Part shown: positions 1 to 8,459 of the stretch, in pieces
How positions within the stretch are numbered: position 1 is the stretch's first letter
How the letters are laid out: each line of letters starts with the position of its first letter
Origin: Xanthomonas hortorum pv. cynarae
GTDB taxonomy: Bacteria > Pseudomonadota > Gammaproteobacteria > Xanthomonadales > Xanthomonadaceae
Length of the DNA stretch: 64,000 nt
Direction: 5' to 3'
NCBI RefSeq assembly: GCF_002939985.1
Contig: NZ_MDFM01000005.1
Coordinates: 123,507 to 187,506, forward strand
Position numbers and translations under genes: made by a program
Notes under the pieces: model-generated
Told to the model about the DNA's origin: nothing
The model's database searches: none
What the model saw: the letters and a program-made list of their open reading frames with translations, nothing else

Positions 1-111
1 GTCGGCTACCAGGACACCGCAGCCTTCCGAAAGGTGTTCAAGCGGATTCTCGGCCTGTCGCCAGGCGACTACCGTCAGCGGTTTTCCGGGGCAGCGGGTC
101 GGGCGCGTTAG
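1..111 (+). CDS. AraC-family transcriptional regulator, C-terminal fragment cut by the window edge
   Basis: The window opens inside a reading frame of 36 codons ending in TAG at 109-111. The visible residues ([20 protein letters not shown] followed by PGDYRQRF) match the second helix-turn-helix of AraC/XylS activators, where a G-(Y/F)-x-(D/S)-x-(S/A)-x-F-x-R-x-F-(K/R) run and a P-x-x-Y-R motif are diagnostic. It would bind DNA as an activator. The hydrolase starting at 266 is co-directional, and such regulators are commonly paired with isochorismatase-fold hydrolases, so it may be the target. Most of the protein lies outside the window, so the effector domain cannot be seen. Confidence 0.75.
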   Translation, partial: VGYQDTAAFRKVFKRILGLSPGDYRQRFSGAAGRAR

Positions 112-265
112 GTCTACTGCTACTGCCACTGGCCGAGCGCAGGGCGAGTATGTGCATGACTTTCGGTGAGATGTCGCTTTCGGCCCGGTTGTGTCGGTCA
201 TGCCACTGGTCCATACGGGGATTCCCGCGCAAGCTGACCAGTGAATCCACTAATGCGAGATCATC

Positions 266-814
266 ATGAGCAAGGGCATCATCGTCATCGACCTGCAGAA
301 CGACTATTTTCCTGGCGGAAAAATGCCTTTGAGCGGTATCGAGCAGGCCAGCGCCAATGCTGCGCTTGTTGTGGGGAATGCACGTAGCCAGGCCACCCCG
401 GTGTTCCATGTGCGTCATGAGGCGACGGCCGCCGATGCGCCATTCTTCGTCGCCGGCTCGCACGGCGCACAGATCCGGACAGGCGTAGAACCGCAGGACG
501 GGGAGGTTGTCATTGTCAAACAGCATATCAACGCATTTCGCGACACCGATCTTCAACAGCAGCTCCAGCGAAATGGGGTCGACGAGGTGGTCGTGGTGGG
601 AGCGATGAGCCATATGTGTGTGGACGCTTGCGTGCGCGCCGCTGCCGACATGGGATATTCGGTGACGGTGTTGCACGACGCCTGCGCCACCATGGACCTG
701 AGCTTTGACGGCGTCACCACGCCTGCGGCGCAGGTTCATGCCGCGATGATGGCGGCATTGCAGTTCGGCTATGCAGCCGTGCACTCCACACAGAGCTATT
801 TGCAGCATTCCTGA
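266..814 (+). CDS. isochorismatase-family cysteine hydrolase
   Basis: A 182-residue protein of the usual isochorismatase/nicotinamidase length. The catalytic triad of the family is visible: Asp9 in the IVIDLQNDY start motif, Lys85 in VVIVKQHINAF and the nucleophile Cys118 in GAMSHMCVDACVRAAADMGY. The cis-peptide region before the cysteine is also typical. These enzymes hydrolyse amides or vinyl ethers (nicotinamide, isochorismate, N-carbamoyl compounds). The substrate cannot be read from the sequence. It is probably cytoplasmic, since no signal peptide is seen. It follows an AraC regulator tail on the same strand with a 150-base gap. Confidence 0.88.
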   Translation: MSKGIIVIDLQNDYFPGGKMPLSGIEQASANAALVVGNARSQATPVFHVRHEATAADAPFFVAGSHGAQIRTGVEPQDGEVVIVKQHINAFRDTDLQQQLQRNGVDEVVVVGAMSHMCVDACVRAAADMGYSVTVLHDACATMDLSFDGVTTPAAQVHAAMMAALQFGYAAVHSTQSYLQHS

Positions 815-969
815 CTCTGGACCACCTCAGCAGCAGGCGACGTGCAAGTTGCTGGAGTTGAGCGGATGCCGGTGCATGCCGGCCGCGCAATCGTTGCCCG
901 GCGAAATTGTGCGTGGGGCTGCGACGAAAGGTCGCAGTTCGTCTGGATTTTTTTCATTACACTTTGCCG

Positions 970-1428
970 GTGCGCTCACTTCATACGCCCCTTTCCAAAC
1001 TGATGCAGCACCTGGCCTCTCTGGCGGTGCTGCTGTTGGTGCTTGCGCCATTGGTCAGCCGTACATCGGGCAATGCGCACAGTTTTCTGGAAAGCCCGCT
1101 TTGTCAGAGCCGCACTACACAGGCTGATGCGGCGCCTGGCTTGGTTGTTCGTTTCATCAACGATCACCGGTTCCGCATTTCTGCAGATGCCGGTGCAGTG
1201 AACGCATTGCCGGGCATCAAGCACGATATGCAAGGCGCCGCTACGCAGCATGCCTCTGTCTGCGATTACTGTGGACTTGCTGCAAGATTGCTGCCCTGGC
1301 TGTTGATCGCGCTTGTGGTGTTTGCGCTGATTCGGGCAAGACGTGCCAGTGAGCGCTGTGTTGCTGTGCGAGTCTGCGCCGCACGCTGGTGGGCGCATTC
1401 GCCCCGTGGCCCTCCTCTGTTCGCCTAA
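970..1428 (+). CDS. DUF2946-like small membrane protein of a copper module
   Basis: The frame is open from 907, but a GTG at 970 gives a sensible N-terminus: a short basic stretch followed by a hydrophobic segment (MQHLASLAVLLLVLAPLV). An internal ATG at 1003 is the alternative. The centre carries HASVCDYCGLAARLLPWLL, matching the Cys-x-x-Cys signature of DUF2946 proteins, and a second hydrophobic helix follows at once. DUF2946 proteins are often encoded beside copper genes, and here Sco and PCu(A)C follow on the same strand. The role is unknown; periplasmic or membrane metal sensing or handling is an inference. The C-terminal tail (about 25 residues) is Arg-rich and non-descript. Confidence 0.6.
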   Translation: MRSLHTPLSKLMQHLASLAVLLLVLAPLVSRTSGNAHSFLESPLCQSRTTQADAAPGLVVRFINDHRFRISADAGAVNALPGIKHDMQGAATQHASVCDYCGLAARLLPWLLIALVVFALIRARRASERCVAVRVCAARWWAHSPRGPPLFA

Positions 1429-1491
1429 ACACGCTAGTCGATTCAGCGTCGCCCGGTGGTGGGCGTGCTTTTGAGTGTTTTGGAGCGTTCT

Positions 1492-1668
1492 ATGAAGTTC
1501 TTTTTTGCGCCGTCCCAAGCGGCGGCAACGCCGTGCCTTGTGCTTGTGACGCTGCTTCCGACATTGGCGCTTGTCATCGAGCCCGATCCAAGGCGCCTGC
1601 AAGTGCCGGTGACGAGGGGCAGTGGCTCTCCACTGATCAATGGAATAAACAGATGCAAGCAAAAATAG
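1492..1668 (+). CDS. possible 58-residue membrane peptide (uncertain)
   Basis: An ATG at 1492 is preceded by a GGAG six bases upstream. It opens a 58-codon frame with a hydrophobic segment (about residues 13-27, CLVLVTLLPTLALVI) and a polar tail. It lies between the DUF2946 gene and the Sco gene and overlaps the Sco start by 16 bases. No family is recognised. It may be a small protein of the copper operon or a chance frame. The good ribosome-binding site and the hydrophobic core are the only support. Confidence 0.25.
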   Translation: MKFFFAPSQAAATPCLVLVTLLPTLALVIEPDPRRLQVPVTRGSGSPLINGINRCKQK

Positions 1669-2264
1669 TACGAATGAAGCGGGTGGTCTCGAATCTGTTG
1701 TTGGTATGCACGGCCTGCGTTATGGCGGGCTGCGGGCTGTGGGGCTCATCGTTCTCACCCAATGGTGCTGACCTCAGCGGTATGGGGCGTGGTGTCGATT
1801 TTTATCTGCATGACACCGAAGGAAAACCCAAACCGTTGCGAAGTTTTCGTGGCAAGACCCTGGTGCTGTTTTTCGGTTTTACCAATTGCCCTGATGTCTG
1901 CCCGACGACGTTGGCGCGTGCGGCCCAGGTCAAGCGCAAGTTGGGCGCCCAGGCATCGCAGGTGCAATTTGCCTTTGCCACGCTCGACCCGCAGCGCGAT
2001 GTTCCCAATGTGCTGAGGACGTATGTGCATGCGTTCGACCCTGACTTTATCGGCCTGACCGGTAGCGAAGGAGAAATCAGGGTGGCAGCGGACAATCTGA
2101 AGGTCGTCCACACAAAGGTGCCGATGGGAAAAACCTACACCATCGATCACTCCACCCGTAGTTTTGTGTTCGATCGCAACGGCAACTTGCGCGTCGGTCT
2201 TGCGCACGAGCAATCGGTCGATTCGACTGTTGCAGACATCCGGCAGGTGATCGCACTGGAGTGA
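1653..2264 (+). CDS. SCO1/SenC-family copper-binding lipoprotein
   Basis: A 203-residue protein from ATG 1653 (ATG 1674 is possible). The N-terminus is a lipoprotein signal with lipobox VMAGC, lipidated Cys27. The Sco thioredoxin-like fold follows, with the copper ligands visible: Cys79 and Cys83 in FTNCPDVCPTTL and His166 in TYTIDHSTRSF. Sco proteins deliver copper to the CuA site of cytochrome c oxidase or act as periplasmic thiol reductases. The next gene is a PCu(A)C chaperone, the known partner in CuA loading. The frame is open back to 1389, but those residues look non-coding. Confidence 0.9.
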   Translation: MQAKIVRMKRVVSNLLLVCTACVMAGCGLWGSSFSPNGADLSGMGRGVDFYLHDTEGKPKPLRSFRGKTLVLFFGFTNCPDVCPTTLARAAQVKRKLGAQASQVQFAFATLDPQRDVPNVLRTYVHAFDPDFIGLTGSEGEIRVAADNLKVVHTKVPMGKTYTIDHSTRSFVFDRNGNLRVGLAHEQSVDSTVADIRQVIALE

Positions 2265-2366
2265 GTTCGCAGGTACAGCCGTTGTTCCCCTGACTAATTG
2301 CATCGACGACCCTGCAACCGAATCGCCATTGGCGCACGGTGCCTAGGTCGACAAGAGGAGAGAAAA

Positions 2367-2912
2367 ATGAAGGCACGTTTCCTGTTGTTGCTTGTGTTAT
2401 CCGCGTTGGGTCTTGTGGCCTGCCAACGCACCCAAGAGCCCGGTGCCAGCGCTGCATCGACCGAGAAAGCATCCGCTGCAGCGGTGCCTGCCAGCGCGCT
2501 GGCATTGGTTGTGGCAACAGATGCCTGGTCGCGCGCAACGCCGCCCGGAGCACCGGTTGCAGGCGGTTATGTCAGCTTGCAGAACCAATCGAGCCTCCCC
2601 GATCGCTTGATTGCAGTGGAGTCGTCAGCGAGCGCGCAGGTGGAGATCCATGAGATGAACATGGACGATGGAGTGATGAAGATGCGGCGTCTCGATGAAG
2701 GACTCGCCTTGCCACCTGGCAAGAAGGTGGTGCTTGGGCCTGGCAGCATCCACCTGATGTTCATTGCCCCGCACGCGCCATTCGAGGTGGGCAAACCGGT
2801 GACGGCAACGCTGATTTTCGAGCATGCGCCGCGCCTGGATGTGCGCTTCGAGGTCCGCTCGATGGGCGCCTCGGAGCCTGATGACCATGGCCATGGCGAC
2901 CACATGCGCTAA
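2367..2912 (+). CDS. PCu(A)C-type periplasmic copper chaperone, lipoprotein form
   Basis: A 181-residue protein. ATG 2367 is preceded by AGGAG at optimal spacing. The signal ends in lipobox LGLVAC with Cys19. The mature part is the DUF461/PCu(A)C cupredoxin-like fold with the methionine/histidine Cu(I) site: His95, Met97 and Met104/Met106 in the HEMNMDDGVMKM stretch, and His129/Met131 in GSIHLMF. The C-terminus is His/Asp-rich (DDHGHGDHMR) and could bind extra metal. It lies about 100 bases after Sco on the same strand. The family carries copper in the periplasm to oxidase assembly. Confidence 0.92.
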   Translation: MKARFLLLLVLSALGLVACQRTQEPGASAASTEKASAAAVPASALALVVATDAWSRATPPGAPVAGGYVSLQNQSSLPDRLIAVESSASAQVEIHEMNMDDGVMKMRRLDEGLALPPGKKVVLGPGSIHLMFIAPHAPFEVGKPVTATLIFEHAPRLDVRFEVRSMGASEPDDHGHGDHMR

Positions 2913-3038
2913 CCGGTTTGAATGTGAAGCTTCCGAATGTCAGGCGGCACTACGGCGATCGGTATCGACGTTTGGCGAACTCATTACGTTGAGTTTGTAT
3001 GCGGCCTGGATGCGGTCTGCGCCCATGCGCAGATCACG

Positions 3039-3220
3039 TCAACCGATCTTGATCACGGCCTTGCCAAACGCGCCGCGCGCGATGTTCATGGGCTTCGCGC
3101 GCGCGCTCGAAGGGGAGGCAAGCGATCGGTGCCAGCTGGCTGACCGGACCGGGCCGGACGAACACGTCCAAACCGGCACCAGCATGGCGTGCAAAACGTC
3201 ATGCCACGTTGTAGCGCATC
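3039..3220 (-). pseudogene. frameshifted 3' remnant of a zinc-type quinone/alcohol oxidoreductase
   Basis: Read on the minus strand, one frame gives GAGLDVFVRPGPVSQLAPIA running into LPFERAREAHEH. A second frame then gives ARGAFGKAVIKIG and a stop at 3041-3039. Together these are the characteristic C-terminal end of medium-chain NADP-dependent quinone/alcohol dehydrogenases, with a frameshift near 3081 and an internal deletion between the two motifs. An in-frame TGA lies upstream near 3200. No intact N-terminal part is present, so this is a decayed gene fragment. It fills most of the gap between the copper module and the ParD-like gene. Confidence 0.5.
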
Positions 3221-3347
3221 GATGCGCATTGCCGCAGTCGCGTCCGTTGGATGACCCGTGACGTGCATCGCCTCCCGGCAAGCGCGCACACTGTGAATGT
3301 ATATATGTTTCGTATACGATTCGTATATCAACACATTTGGAGTGGCC

Positions 3348-3560
3348 ATGGGCATCGTCAACATCGACGACGAGCTGCACGATCAGTTGCGTCGCGCGTG
3401 CACGGTGACCAGCCGCTCGATCAACGCGCAGGCCAACTTCTGGATCAAGGTCGGCATGCTGTGCGAGATGAATCCTGAGTCGTCGTTTCAGCAGATCGTG
3501 GCGCAAGAGTTGCGCGCGGCGGGGGTGCGGCCGCAAGCCTTGAAAGCGGGGCGGGCATGA
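3348..3560 (+). CDS. ParD-like ribbon-helix-helix protein
   Basis: A 70-residue protein from ATG 3348, preceded by GGAG. The frame extends upstream to 3297 without family similarity. The sequence (MGIVNIDDELHDQLRRACTV then TSRSINAQANFWIKVG) matches the ParD_like family, a relative of ParD antitoxins with a short beta strand and two helices expected to dimerise and bind DNA. Its stop overlaps the start of the methionine aminopeptidase gene (ATGA at 3557-3560), so the two are translationally coupled. A classic ParE toxin is absent. An AT-rich stretch at 3296-3340 is a likely promoter or operator region. Confidence 0.8.
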   Translation: MGIVNIDDELHDQLRRACTVTSRSINAQANFWIKVGMLCEMNPESSFQQIVAQELRAAGVRPQALKAGRA

Positions 3561-4333
3561 TCAAGCCGCCGGACGAAATTGCGTTGATGGCTACGGCCGG
3601 TGCATTGCTGGCGCAGGTCTTTCATGCACTGGATCAGCTGCCGCTCGAAGGCCGCAGCACGCTGGAACTCAACGATTTTGTCGAGCGGATGATTGTCGAT
3701 GAATTGGAAGCGCGACCGGCCAGCAAGGGCCAGTACGATTTTCCATTCGTGCTCAACGCCTCAATCGACGATGTGGTTTGCCACGGTGTGCCATCGGCCG
3801 ATGATGTGCTGCGCAATGGGCAGATCGTCAATCTGGATATCACGCTGGAAAAGAACGGGTTCATTGCCGATTCCAGCACCACGTACCTTGTTGGCGAGGT
3901 GGCGTATCCGGCGCGGCGGTTGGTGCAAACCACCTATCAGGCGATGTGGAAAGGGATCGCGGCGGTGCGCCCCGGTGCGCGTCTGGGCGATATCGGTCAT
4001 GCGATTGCGCGGCATGCGCGCGAGCACGGCTACAGCGTGGTGAAGGAATATTGCGGGCACGGCATCGGGCGTGAGATGCATGAAGATCCGCAGATTCTGC
4101 ATTACGGCCACGCCGGCACCGGGATGGAGCTGCAGGAAGGCATGGTGTTCACCATCGAGCCGATGATCAATCAGGGCAGGGCGGCGATTCGCGCCGAGCC
4201 GGATCAATGGCCGGTGCATACGCGCGACGGCAAGTTGTCGGCGCAGTTCGAGCACACCGTGGCGGTGACGCGTACCGGCGTGCGTGTGCTGACGCTGCGG
4301 CCTGGAGAAAAGCCGCTATGTATGGTCGATTGA
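3557..4333 (+). CDS. map: type I methionine aminopeptidase
   Basis: A 258-residue pita-bread-fold metalloprotease. All five metal ligands are present: Asp94 (NLDIT), Asp105 (IADSS), His168 (GHGIG), Glu201 (FTIEP) and Glu232 (QFEHT). The substrate-contacting His76 is in VVCHGVP. The enzyme removes the initiator methionine from nascent proteins. It is co-translated with the ParD-like protein through an ATGA overlap. A stand-alone map copy next to a DNA-binding antitoxin relative is probably not the housekeeping copy, which usually lies near rpsB. That second copy would be outside this window. Confidence 0.92.
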   Translation: MIKPPDEIALMATAGALLAQVFHALDQLPLEGRSTLELNDFVERMIVDELEARPASKGQYDFPFVLNASIDDVVCHGVPSADDVLRNGQIVNLDITLEKNGFIADSSTTYLVGEVAYPARRLVQTTYQAMWKGIAAVRPGARLGDIGHAIARHAREHGYSVVKEYCGHGIGREMHEDPQILHYGHAGTGMELQEGMVFTIEPMINQGRAAIRAEPDQWPVHTRDGKLSAQFEHTVAVTRTGVRVLTLRPGEKPLCMVD

Positions 4334-4390
4334 TGTCTGGCCTGGCGACCGCAGGGGCAGCAGGCGGGTCTGTGTCTTACGCGAGACCCA

Positions 4391-4924
4391 TTAGTTCCGT
4401 GGAGTGCGCGGTCGCACAATGAGTGGGTTCGTATTCGTGCTCAGCAACATCTGTACCGCCGTTTCCACACTGCCAAACCTGCGGCGTTGCAACAGATAGA
4501 CCAGTGCGAGAAGTCCCAGGAACATCAAAACCACGCCCGGTCTGATCGCCAGCGCTGGAACAAGAATGACGACGACGATGTACAGAATGTTCCAGTTGCA
4601 GAAGCCGGTAATGACGATTTCACGTTGCCGGCGGTCGATCACGATGCGTCCCCGCATCACCAACGGATAAACGGGACCGACGAACACCAGAAACGTCTCG
4701 CGAAATGCGTAGGCGTGTTCGGAGAGCGGATGGAATCTGAGATCTGGCCAACGTGTCTGTTCAACCGCGTTTTCGACCTGCGCTAATGAAAAACAGGCTA
4801 GCTGGGTGCTGGTCACCGGAATCCGCCGTTTGAACACGGGCAATCCCCATCTGAAGTACGGCCGGTTCCAGGCGATCTGCAGAATGCCTTCGATCACTAA
4901 CAGCACAAGCAACAGCTTGAACAT
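4391..4924 (-). CDS. hypothetical membrane protein
   Basis: A 177-residue protein starting at ATG 4924 (MFKLLLVLLVIEGILQIAW). The longer frame to 5164 lacks coding character. There is an N-terminal transmembrane segment (residues about 2-18), a polar central part and two further hydrophobic stretches near residues 117-160 (ILYIVVVILVPALAI and VVLMFLGLLALVYLL). No family is recognised. It is convergent with the aminopeptidase gene, 57 bases away. Inner-membrane location is likely; the function is unknown. Confidence 0.65.
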   Translation of the reverse strand: MFKLLLVLLVIEGILQIAWNRPYFRWGLPVFKRRIPVTSTQLACFSLAQVENAVEQTRWPDLRFHPLSEHAYAFRETFLVFVGPVYPLVMRGRIVIDRRQREIVITGFCNWNILYIVVVILVPALAIRPGVVLMFLGLLALVYLLQRRRFGSVETAVQMLLSTNTNPLIVRPRTPRN

Positions 4925-5163
4925 GGGGCATCCGTTGTCGAGTGTTGAATCGACTGTAGCAACTCGATATGCGGGCTGCGCGGCCCGTCTTGTTCTGCAG
5001 TGCTTCAACGCGTTAGCATCGACATTCGTCCAGAGCGACCTCCGCCGACACCATGACGCCACCCTGACCTGACGCATCACGCGCTCGCAGTCTCTGCGAA
5101 GGTCCAGGTGTTCGACGTTCATGTATTCGCGCCGTGTGTTTGCCGGTGCGCGGAGTCGTTTCA

Positions 5164-6642
5164 ATGTCCAGATTTTTCTCGTTACGCCAGCAATGGTTCG
5201 GCAACGTGCGTGGCGATGTGCTCGCCGGCATCGTGGTCGCGCTTGCGCTGATTCCCGAAGCCATCGCGTTTTCGATCATTGCCGGTGTCGACCCCAAGGT
5301 GGGGCTCTACGCGGCGTTCTGTATTGCGGTGGTGACCTCCATTGCCGGCGGTCGCCCCGGCATGATTTCTGCTGCGACCGGTGCAATGGCGTTGTTGATG
5401 GTGGAGTTGGTCAAGGATCACGGGGTGCAGTATCTGTTGGCGGCTACCGTCCTGGCGGGTGCGCTGCAGCTGATCGCGGCCGCGTTTCGGCTTGGCGCAT
5501 TGATGCGCTTTGTCTCGCGCTCGGTGATCACCGGCTTCGTCAATGCGCTGGCAATCCTGATCTTTCTTGCGCAGTTGCCGGAGCTGATCGGCATGCGGTG
5601 GCCGGTCTATGCGGTGTGTGCAGCGGGTTTGGCCATCATCTATCTGCTTCCGCGCCTCACCACGGCGATTCCCTCGCCGCTGGTTGCCATCGTGGTGCTC
5701 ACCGTGGCGTGTGCGTACTGGCAGATCGATATCCGCAGCGTGGGTGATATGGGCCGTCTGCCAGACAGTTTGCCGGTGTTTCTGTTGCCGGATGTGCCGC
5801 TGACGTGGGACAGCTTGCGCATCCTGCTGCCGGTGTCGGCGACGCTGGCAGTGGTGGGATTGCTGGAGTCGTTGATGACCGCGCAGATCGTCGAAGACAT
5901 GACCGATACGCCCTCGCAACGCAATCGCGAATGCGCAGGCCAGGGGCTGGCAAACATGCTTGCCGGCTGCTTCGGTGGCATGGCCGGTTGCGCGATGATC
6001 GGGCAATCGGTGATCAACGTGCGCTCCGGCGGGCGTGGGCGCCTGTCGTGCATGGTGGCCGGCGTGGTGCTGTTGCTGATGGTGGTCTACGGCGCCAACT
6101 GGGTGCGGCAGATTCCGATGGCGGCGCTGGTGGCGGTGATGATCATGGTCAGCATCGGCACTTTCAGCTGGGGGTCGTTGCGCGATCTGCGCACGCACCC
6201 CAAGAGTTCTTCGGTGGTGATGCTCGGCACGGTGGTGGTCACGGTCTGGACGCACGACCTCGCCAAAGGCGTCTTTGCCGGGGTGTTGTTGTCGGCACTG
6301 TTCTTCGCGCGCAAGGTCGGGCGCATGTTGCAGGTGCAGGAGATCGATCGCGACGACGGTGTGCGGGTGTATGCCGTGCGCGGCCAGGTGTTCTTTGCCT
6401 CGGCCGGGCAGTTTGCCGCCAGCTTCGATGTGCTGCGCACGCCGCGCAAGGTGTTGATCGACATCACCCACGCGCACTTCTGGGATATCAGTGCAGTGGC
6501 GGCGCTGGATCGGGTGGTGCTCAAGCTGCGCGCGCAAGGCGCCACAGTCGACATCGTCGGCTTGAATCAGGCCAGCGACACGCTGATCGAGCGCTTAGGA
6601 ACCCACCGGCGCGCTGGCGCGCGCTTGCGGGTGGGTCACTGA
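5164..6642 (+). CDS. SulP/SLC26-family anion transporter with STAS domain
   Basis: A 492-residue protein from ATG 5164. The N-terminal motif [19 protein letters not shown] is the SulP signature, followed by about ten to twelve hydrophobic segments to about residue 385. A short C-terminal STAS domain comes next ([20 protein letters not shown], then [20 protein letters not shown]). SulP proteins move sulfate, bicarbonate, dicarboxylates or other anions across the inner membrane; the substrate here is not readable. The N-terminal frame extension to 5134 is unlikely. The last 48 bases overlap the convergent gene ending at 6595. Confidence 0.9.
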   Translation: MSRFFSLRQQWFGNVRGDVLAGIVVALALIPEAIAFSIIAGVDPKVGLYAAFCIAVVTSIAGGRPGMISAATGAMALLMVELVKDHGVQYLLAATVLAGALQLIAAAFRLGALMRFVSRSVITGFVNALAILIFLAQLPELIGMRWPVYAVCAAGLAIIYLLPRLTTAIPSPLVAIVVLTVACAYWQIDIRSVGDMGRLPDSLPVFLLPDVPLTWDSLRILLPVSATLAVVGLLESLMTAQIVEDMTDTPSQRNRECAGQGLANMLAGCFGGMAGCAMIGQSVINVRSGGRGRLSCMVAGVVLLLMVVYGANWVRQIPMAALVAVMIMVSIGTFSWGSLRDLRTHPKSSSVVMLGTVVVTVWTHDLAKGVFAGVLLSALFFARKVGRMLQVQEIDRDDGVRVYAVRGQVFFASAGQFAASFDVLRTPRKVLIDITHAHFWDISAVAALDRVVLKLRAQGATVDIVGLNQASDTLIERLGTHRRAGARLRVGH

Positions 6643-6840
6643 GGTCTGTCGCTCATGCGCGGCGGTGGCGGCGCCCAGCGCAGTTTTAGCAGACGCATGC
6701 TCGCCGAGCAGCGCGCTAAGGCGGCGGTGGCACTCCCGGAAGGCGAGCGCAGAGGCCGGCATGTCGCAGGCGTCGAACGCTTGCGCCTCGGCCTTCCAGG
6801 ATGCGAGCAGGTCGTGCAGATCGTGGATCAGGCTCGGCAT
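6595..6840 (-). CDS. small conserved-looking hypothetical protein
   Basis: An 81-residue protein starting at ATG 6840, with GGA upstream (AAAGGAAACACC). It is helical and charged ([20 protein letters not shown]), with a Gly/Ala/Pro-rich tail. There is no membrane segment and no recognised domain. It runs convergently into the SulP gene and overlaps its 3' end by 48 bases, so its last residues may be poorly constrained. The frame extending to 7107 does not look coding. Confidence 0.5.
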   Translation of the reverse strand: MPSLIHDLHDLLASWKAEAQAFDACDMPASALAFRECHRRLSALLGEHASAKTALGAATAAHERQTSVTHPQARASAPVGS

Positions 6841-7032
6841 GGTGTTTCCTTTGTAGGCGTGATGGTAGCTACGGACGGAAGCGCGGGCCGGATGCAGTGC
6901 CGGCGAGACAGCCTCATGCGTCACCGGATGACGTGGCTGCGACGAGCGGTCCGGCCGGTGCGCGGGACACACGTGCGCGTCACATGGCCGGGAGGAGGGT
7001 GGCTTTGCGGTCTTTCGCCGCTGGAGCTGATC

Positions 7033-7230
7033 ATGAGCAGTTACGAAAACGGCGTAGACGACCCGACCACACCGCCTAACGGCGTCAAGGCACCCGGCAA
7101 GGATCATGCAGCGATCCAGGACGGGCCGGCGCAGGACAGCGAGATCGACGACGACGATGCCATCGAAGACGAAGTGGATGCCGAGGTGGATCTGGACGAT
7201 GACGACAAAGACGAAGAAGATGAGCAGTAG
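7033..7230 (+). CDS. small highly acidic protein
   Basis: A 65-residue protein from ATG 7033. The second half is almost wholly Asp/Glu (DSEIDDDDAIEDEVDAEVDL and onward), giving a very low predicted pI and likely intrinsic disorder. No family is recognised. Such peptides can act as nucleic-acid mimics, metal or cation buffers, or protein chaperones, but nothing here discriminates among these. A GGAG lies at 7022-7025, upstream of the start. It stands alone between a convergent hypothetical gene and the DUF1653 gene. Confidence 0.55.
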   Translation: MSSYENGVDDPTTPPNGVKAPGKDHAAIQDGPAQDSEIDDDDAIEDEVDAEVDLDDDDKDEEDEQ

Positions 7231-7358
7231 CCGCTCTGAGTAAAAGTGAGCACCAGTGCGCTGCTGAGGTCAAGAAGATGCCGCGCGCCTTGCGGCATCT
7301 TCTGGCTGTGGTCGCATTGGCTGCTTAAACTGGATGGCCCTCGATCACGTTGACGTCC

Positions 7359-7589
7359 ATGGATCATTTGCCGCCACTGCCTTCCCTTGCGCTCGGGCAG
7401 TACCGCCACTTCAAGGGTGGCCGTTACGAGGTGCTGGGTGTCGTGCGCAATAGCGAAACGCTTGAGCCGCTGGTGCTCTACCGCCCGTTGGACAGCGACA
7501 TCGGCATGTGGGTGCGGCCCTATGCGATGTTTGTCGAGCAGGTCGAAGTGAAGGGAATTGAACGCCCGCGGTTTGAGTTTGTGGAGTAG
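7359..7589 (+). CDS. DUF1653-family small protein
   Basis: A 76-residue protein from ATG 7359; a TTG at 7350 is an alternative start. It matches DUF1653 along its length: GQYRHFKGGRYEVLGVVRNS, a SETLEPLVLYRPL middle and MWVRPYAMFVEQVE. The fold is a small beta barrel and the function is unknown. A strong hairpin with T-tract follows at 7671-7697, about 80 bases downstream, and probably ends this transcript. Confidence 0.85.
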   Translation: MDHLPPLPSLALGQYRHFKGGRYEVLGVVRNSETLEPLVLYRPLDSDIGMWVRPYAMFVEQVEVKGIERPRFEFVE

Positions 7590-7670
7590 CGGTTGCCTGC
7601 AACTCATTACGCTACGAGTCGATCTTTTAGCCGATCTTTCGTCGTGCATGGCGATGGTGTGAAGCCAATC

Positions 7671-7697
7671 AAAAAGCCCGGGCATGCCCGGGCTTTT
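7671..7697. terminator. bidirectional intrinsic terminator
   Basis: A perfect palindrome with stem AAAAGCCCGGGC and its complement GCCCGGGCTTTT around a two-base loop. The A-tract on one side and T-tract on the other make it usable in both directions. It sits between the DUF1653 gene (+) and the nuclease gene (-), which converge here. Confidence 0.85.
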
Positions 7698-7721
7698 CTA
7701 CATCGCGTCCTTGACCGGTGA

Positions 7722-8459
7722 TCAGCTCAGGTCGCAATTGCTCGGCTGCGGCCAGGTGGTGGCAGGCAGCATGGCCTTGACGGCGGCCGGGGCGGTGATG
7801 CCGATGGCGCTGGCGCCGTACAGGTCTTCCAGTTCGTCGATGCTGACGATGTAGCTATCGAGCGAACCGAGCGTGGCGCTGTTGGGAATCAGCCAGCTGA
7901 TCGCGCGCGTGCCGCCGCCCGGGTTGGCGGTGATGATCGTCTTCCAGAAGAAGTCCGGGGTGCGGATGCCGTGGCTGCTCAGGAAATAATCGTTGGTGGT
8001 GTCGCTGTAGATCACCCCGCCGTAGACCTGCACGCTGGCGATGTCGCGGTAACACTCGGCCACGTTTTCAGCACGCACCCAGATGCCCTGATTGAAGCTG
8101 GCCACCTGCGGCACGATGTTGGACATCAGGTTGGCGCGACGGATGTAGGTCGCGTTGTAGTCCATGTGGTTGGAGGTCACCAGGTGGCCACGATCGTAGC
8201 CGGTGCGCACGCTGGCGTAGGAGGCAGTGGAGGTCTGGCCGGCGCAGCCGCTGGGCAGTTCGGTATCCAGATTGAAGCTGGACGGACGCGCCGCCGAGCC
8301 GGTATCGGCCTGCAGGACGTATTCGTAGCGCAGCGCGGTGTGGTTGGTGCAGTCGTAGCTCAGGGTGTAACCGCCCTTGTTGAGGGTGACGACCTGTGCA
8401 TTTGCGGTGGCACTGAAAGCGGTGAGAAGCAGAACGGCGAAGAAGGTCCTGAAGCGCAT
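7722..8459 (-). CDS. secreted DNA/RNA non-specific endonuclease (NUC1/EndoG type)
   Basis: A 245-residue protein. The start at 8459 is supported by an upstream AAGGAG. A Sec signal peptide ends around residue 22 (TAFSATANAQ). The catalytic DRGH motif is at residues 89-92 (GYDRGHLVTSNHMDYN), with His92 as general base. The Mg-binding Asn is about 123 in ASFNQGIWVRAENVAE, with Glu131 eight residues later as in the family consensus. The product cleaves DNA and RNA without sequence preference and should be periplasmic or extracellular, perhaps for nutrient scavenging or competition. It is monocistronic, facing the terminator at 7671. Confidence 0.9.
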   Translation of the reverse strand: MRFRTFFAVLLLTAFSATANAQVVTLNKGGYTLSYDCTNHTALRYEYVLQADTGSAARPSSFNLDTELPSGCAGQTSTASYASVRTGYDRGHLVTSNHMDYNATYIRRANLMSNIVPQVASFNQGIWVRAENVAECYRDIASVQVYGGVIYSDTTNDYFLSSHGIRTPDFFWKTIITANPGGGTRAISWLIPNSATLGSLDSYIVSIDELEDLYGASAIGITAPAAVKAMLPATTWPQPSNCDLS

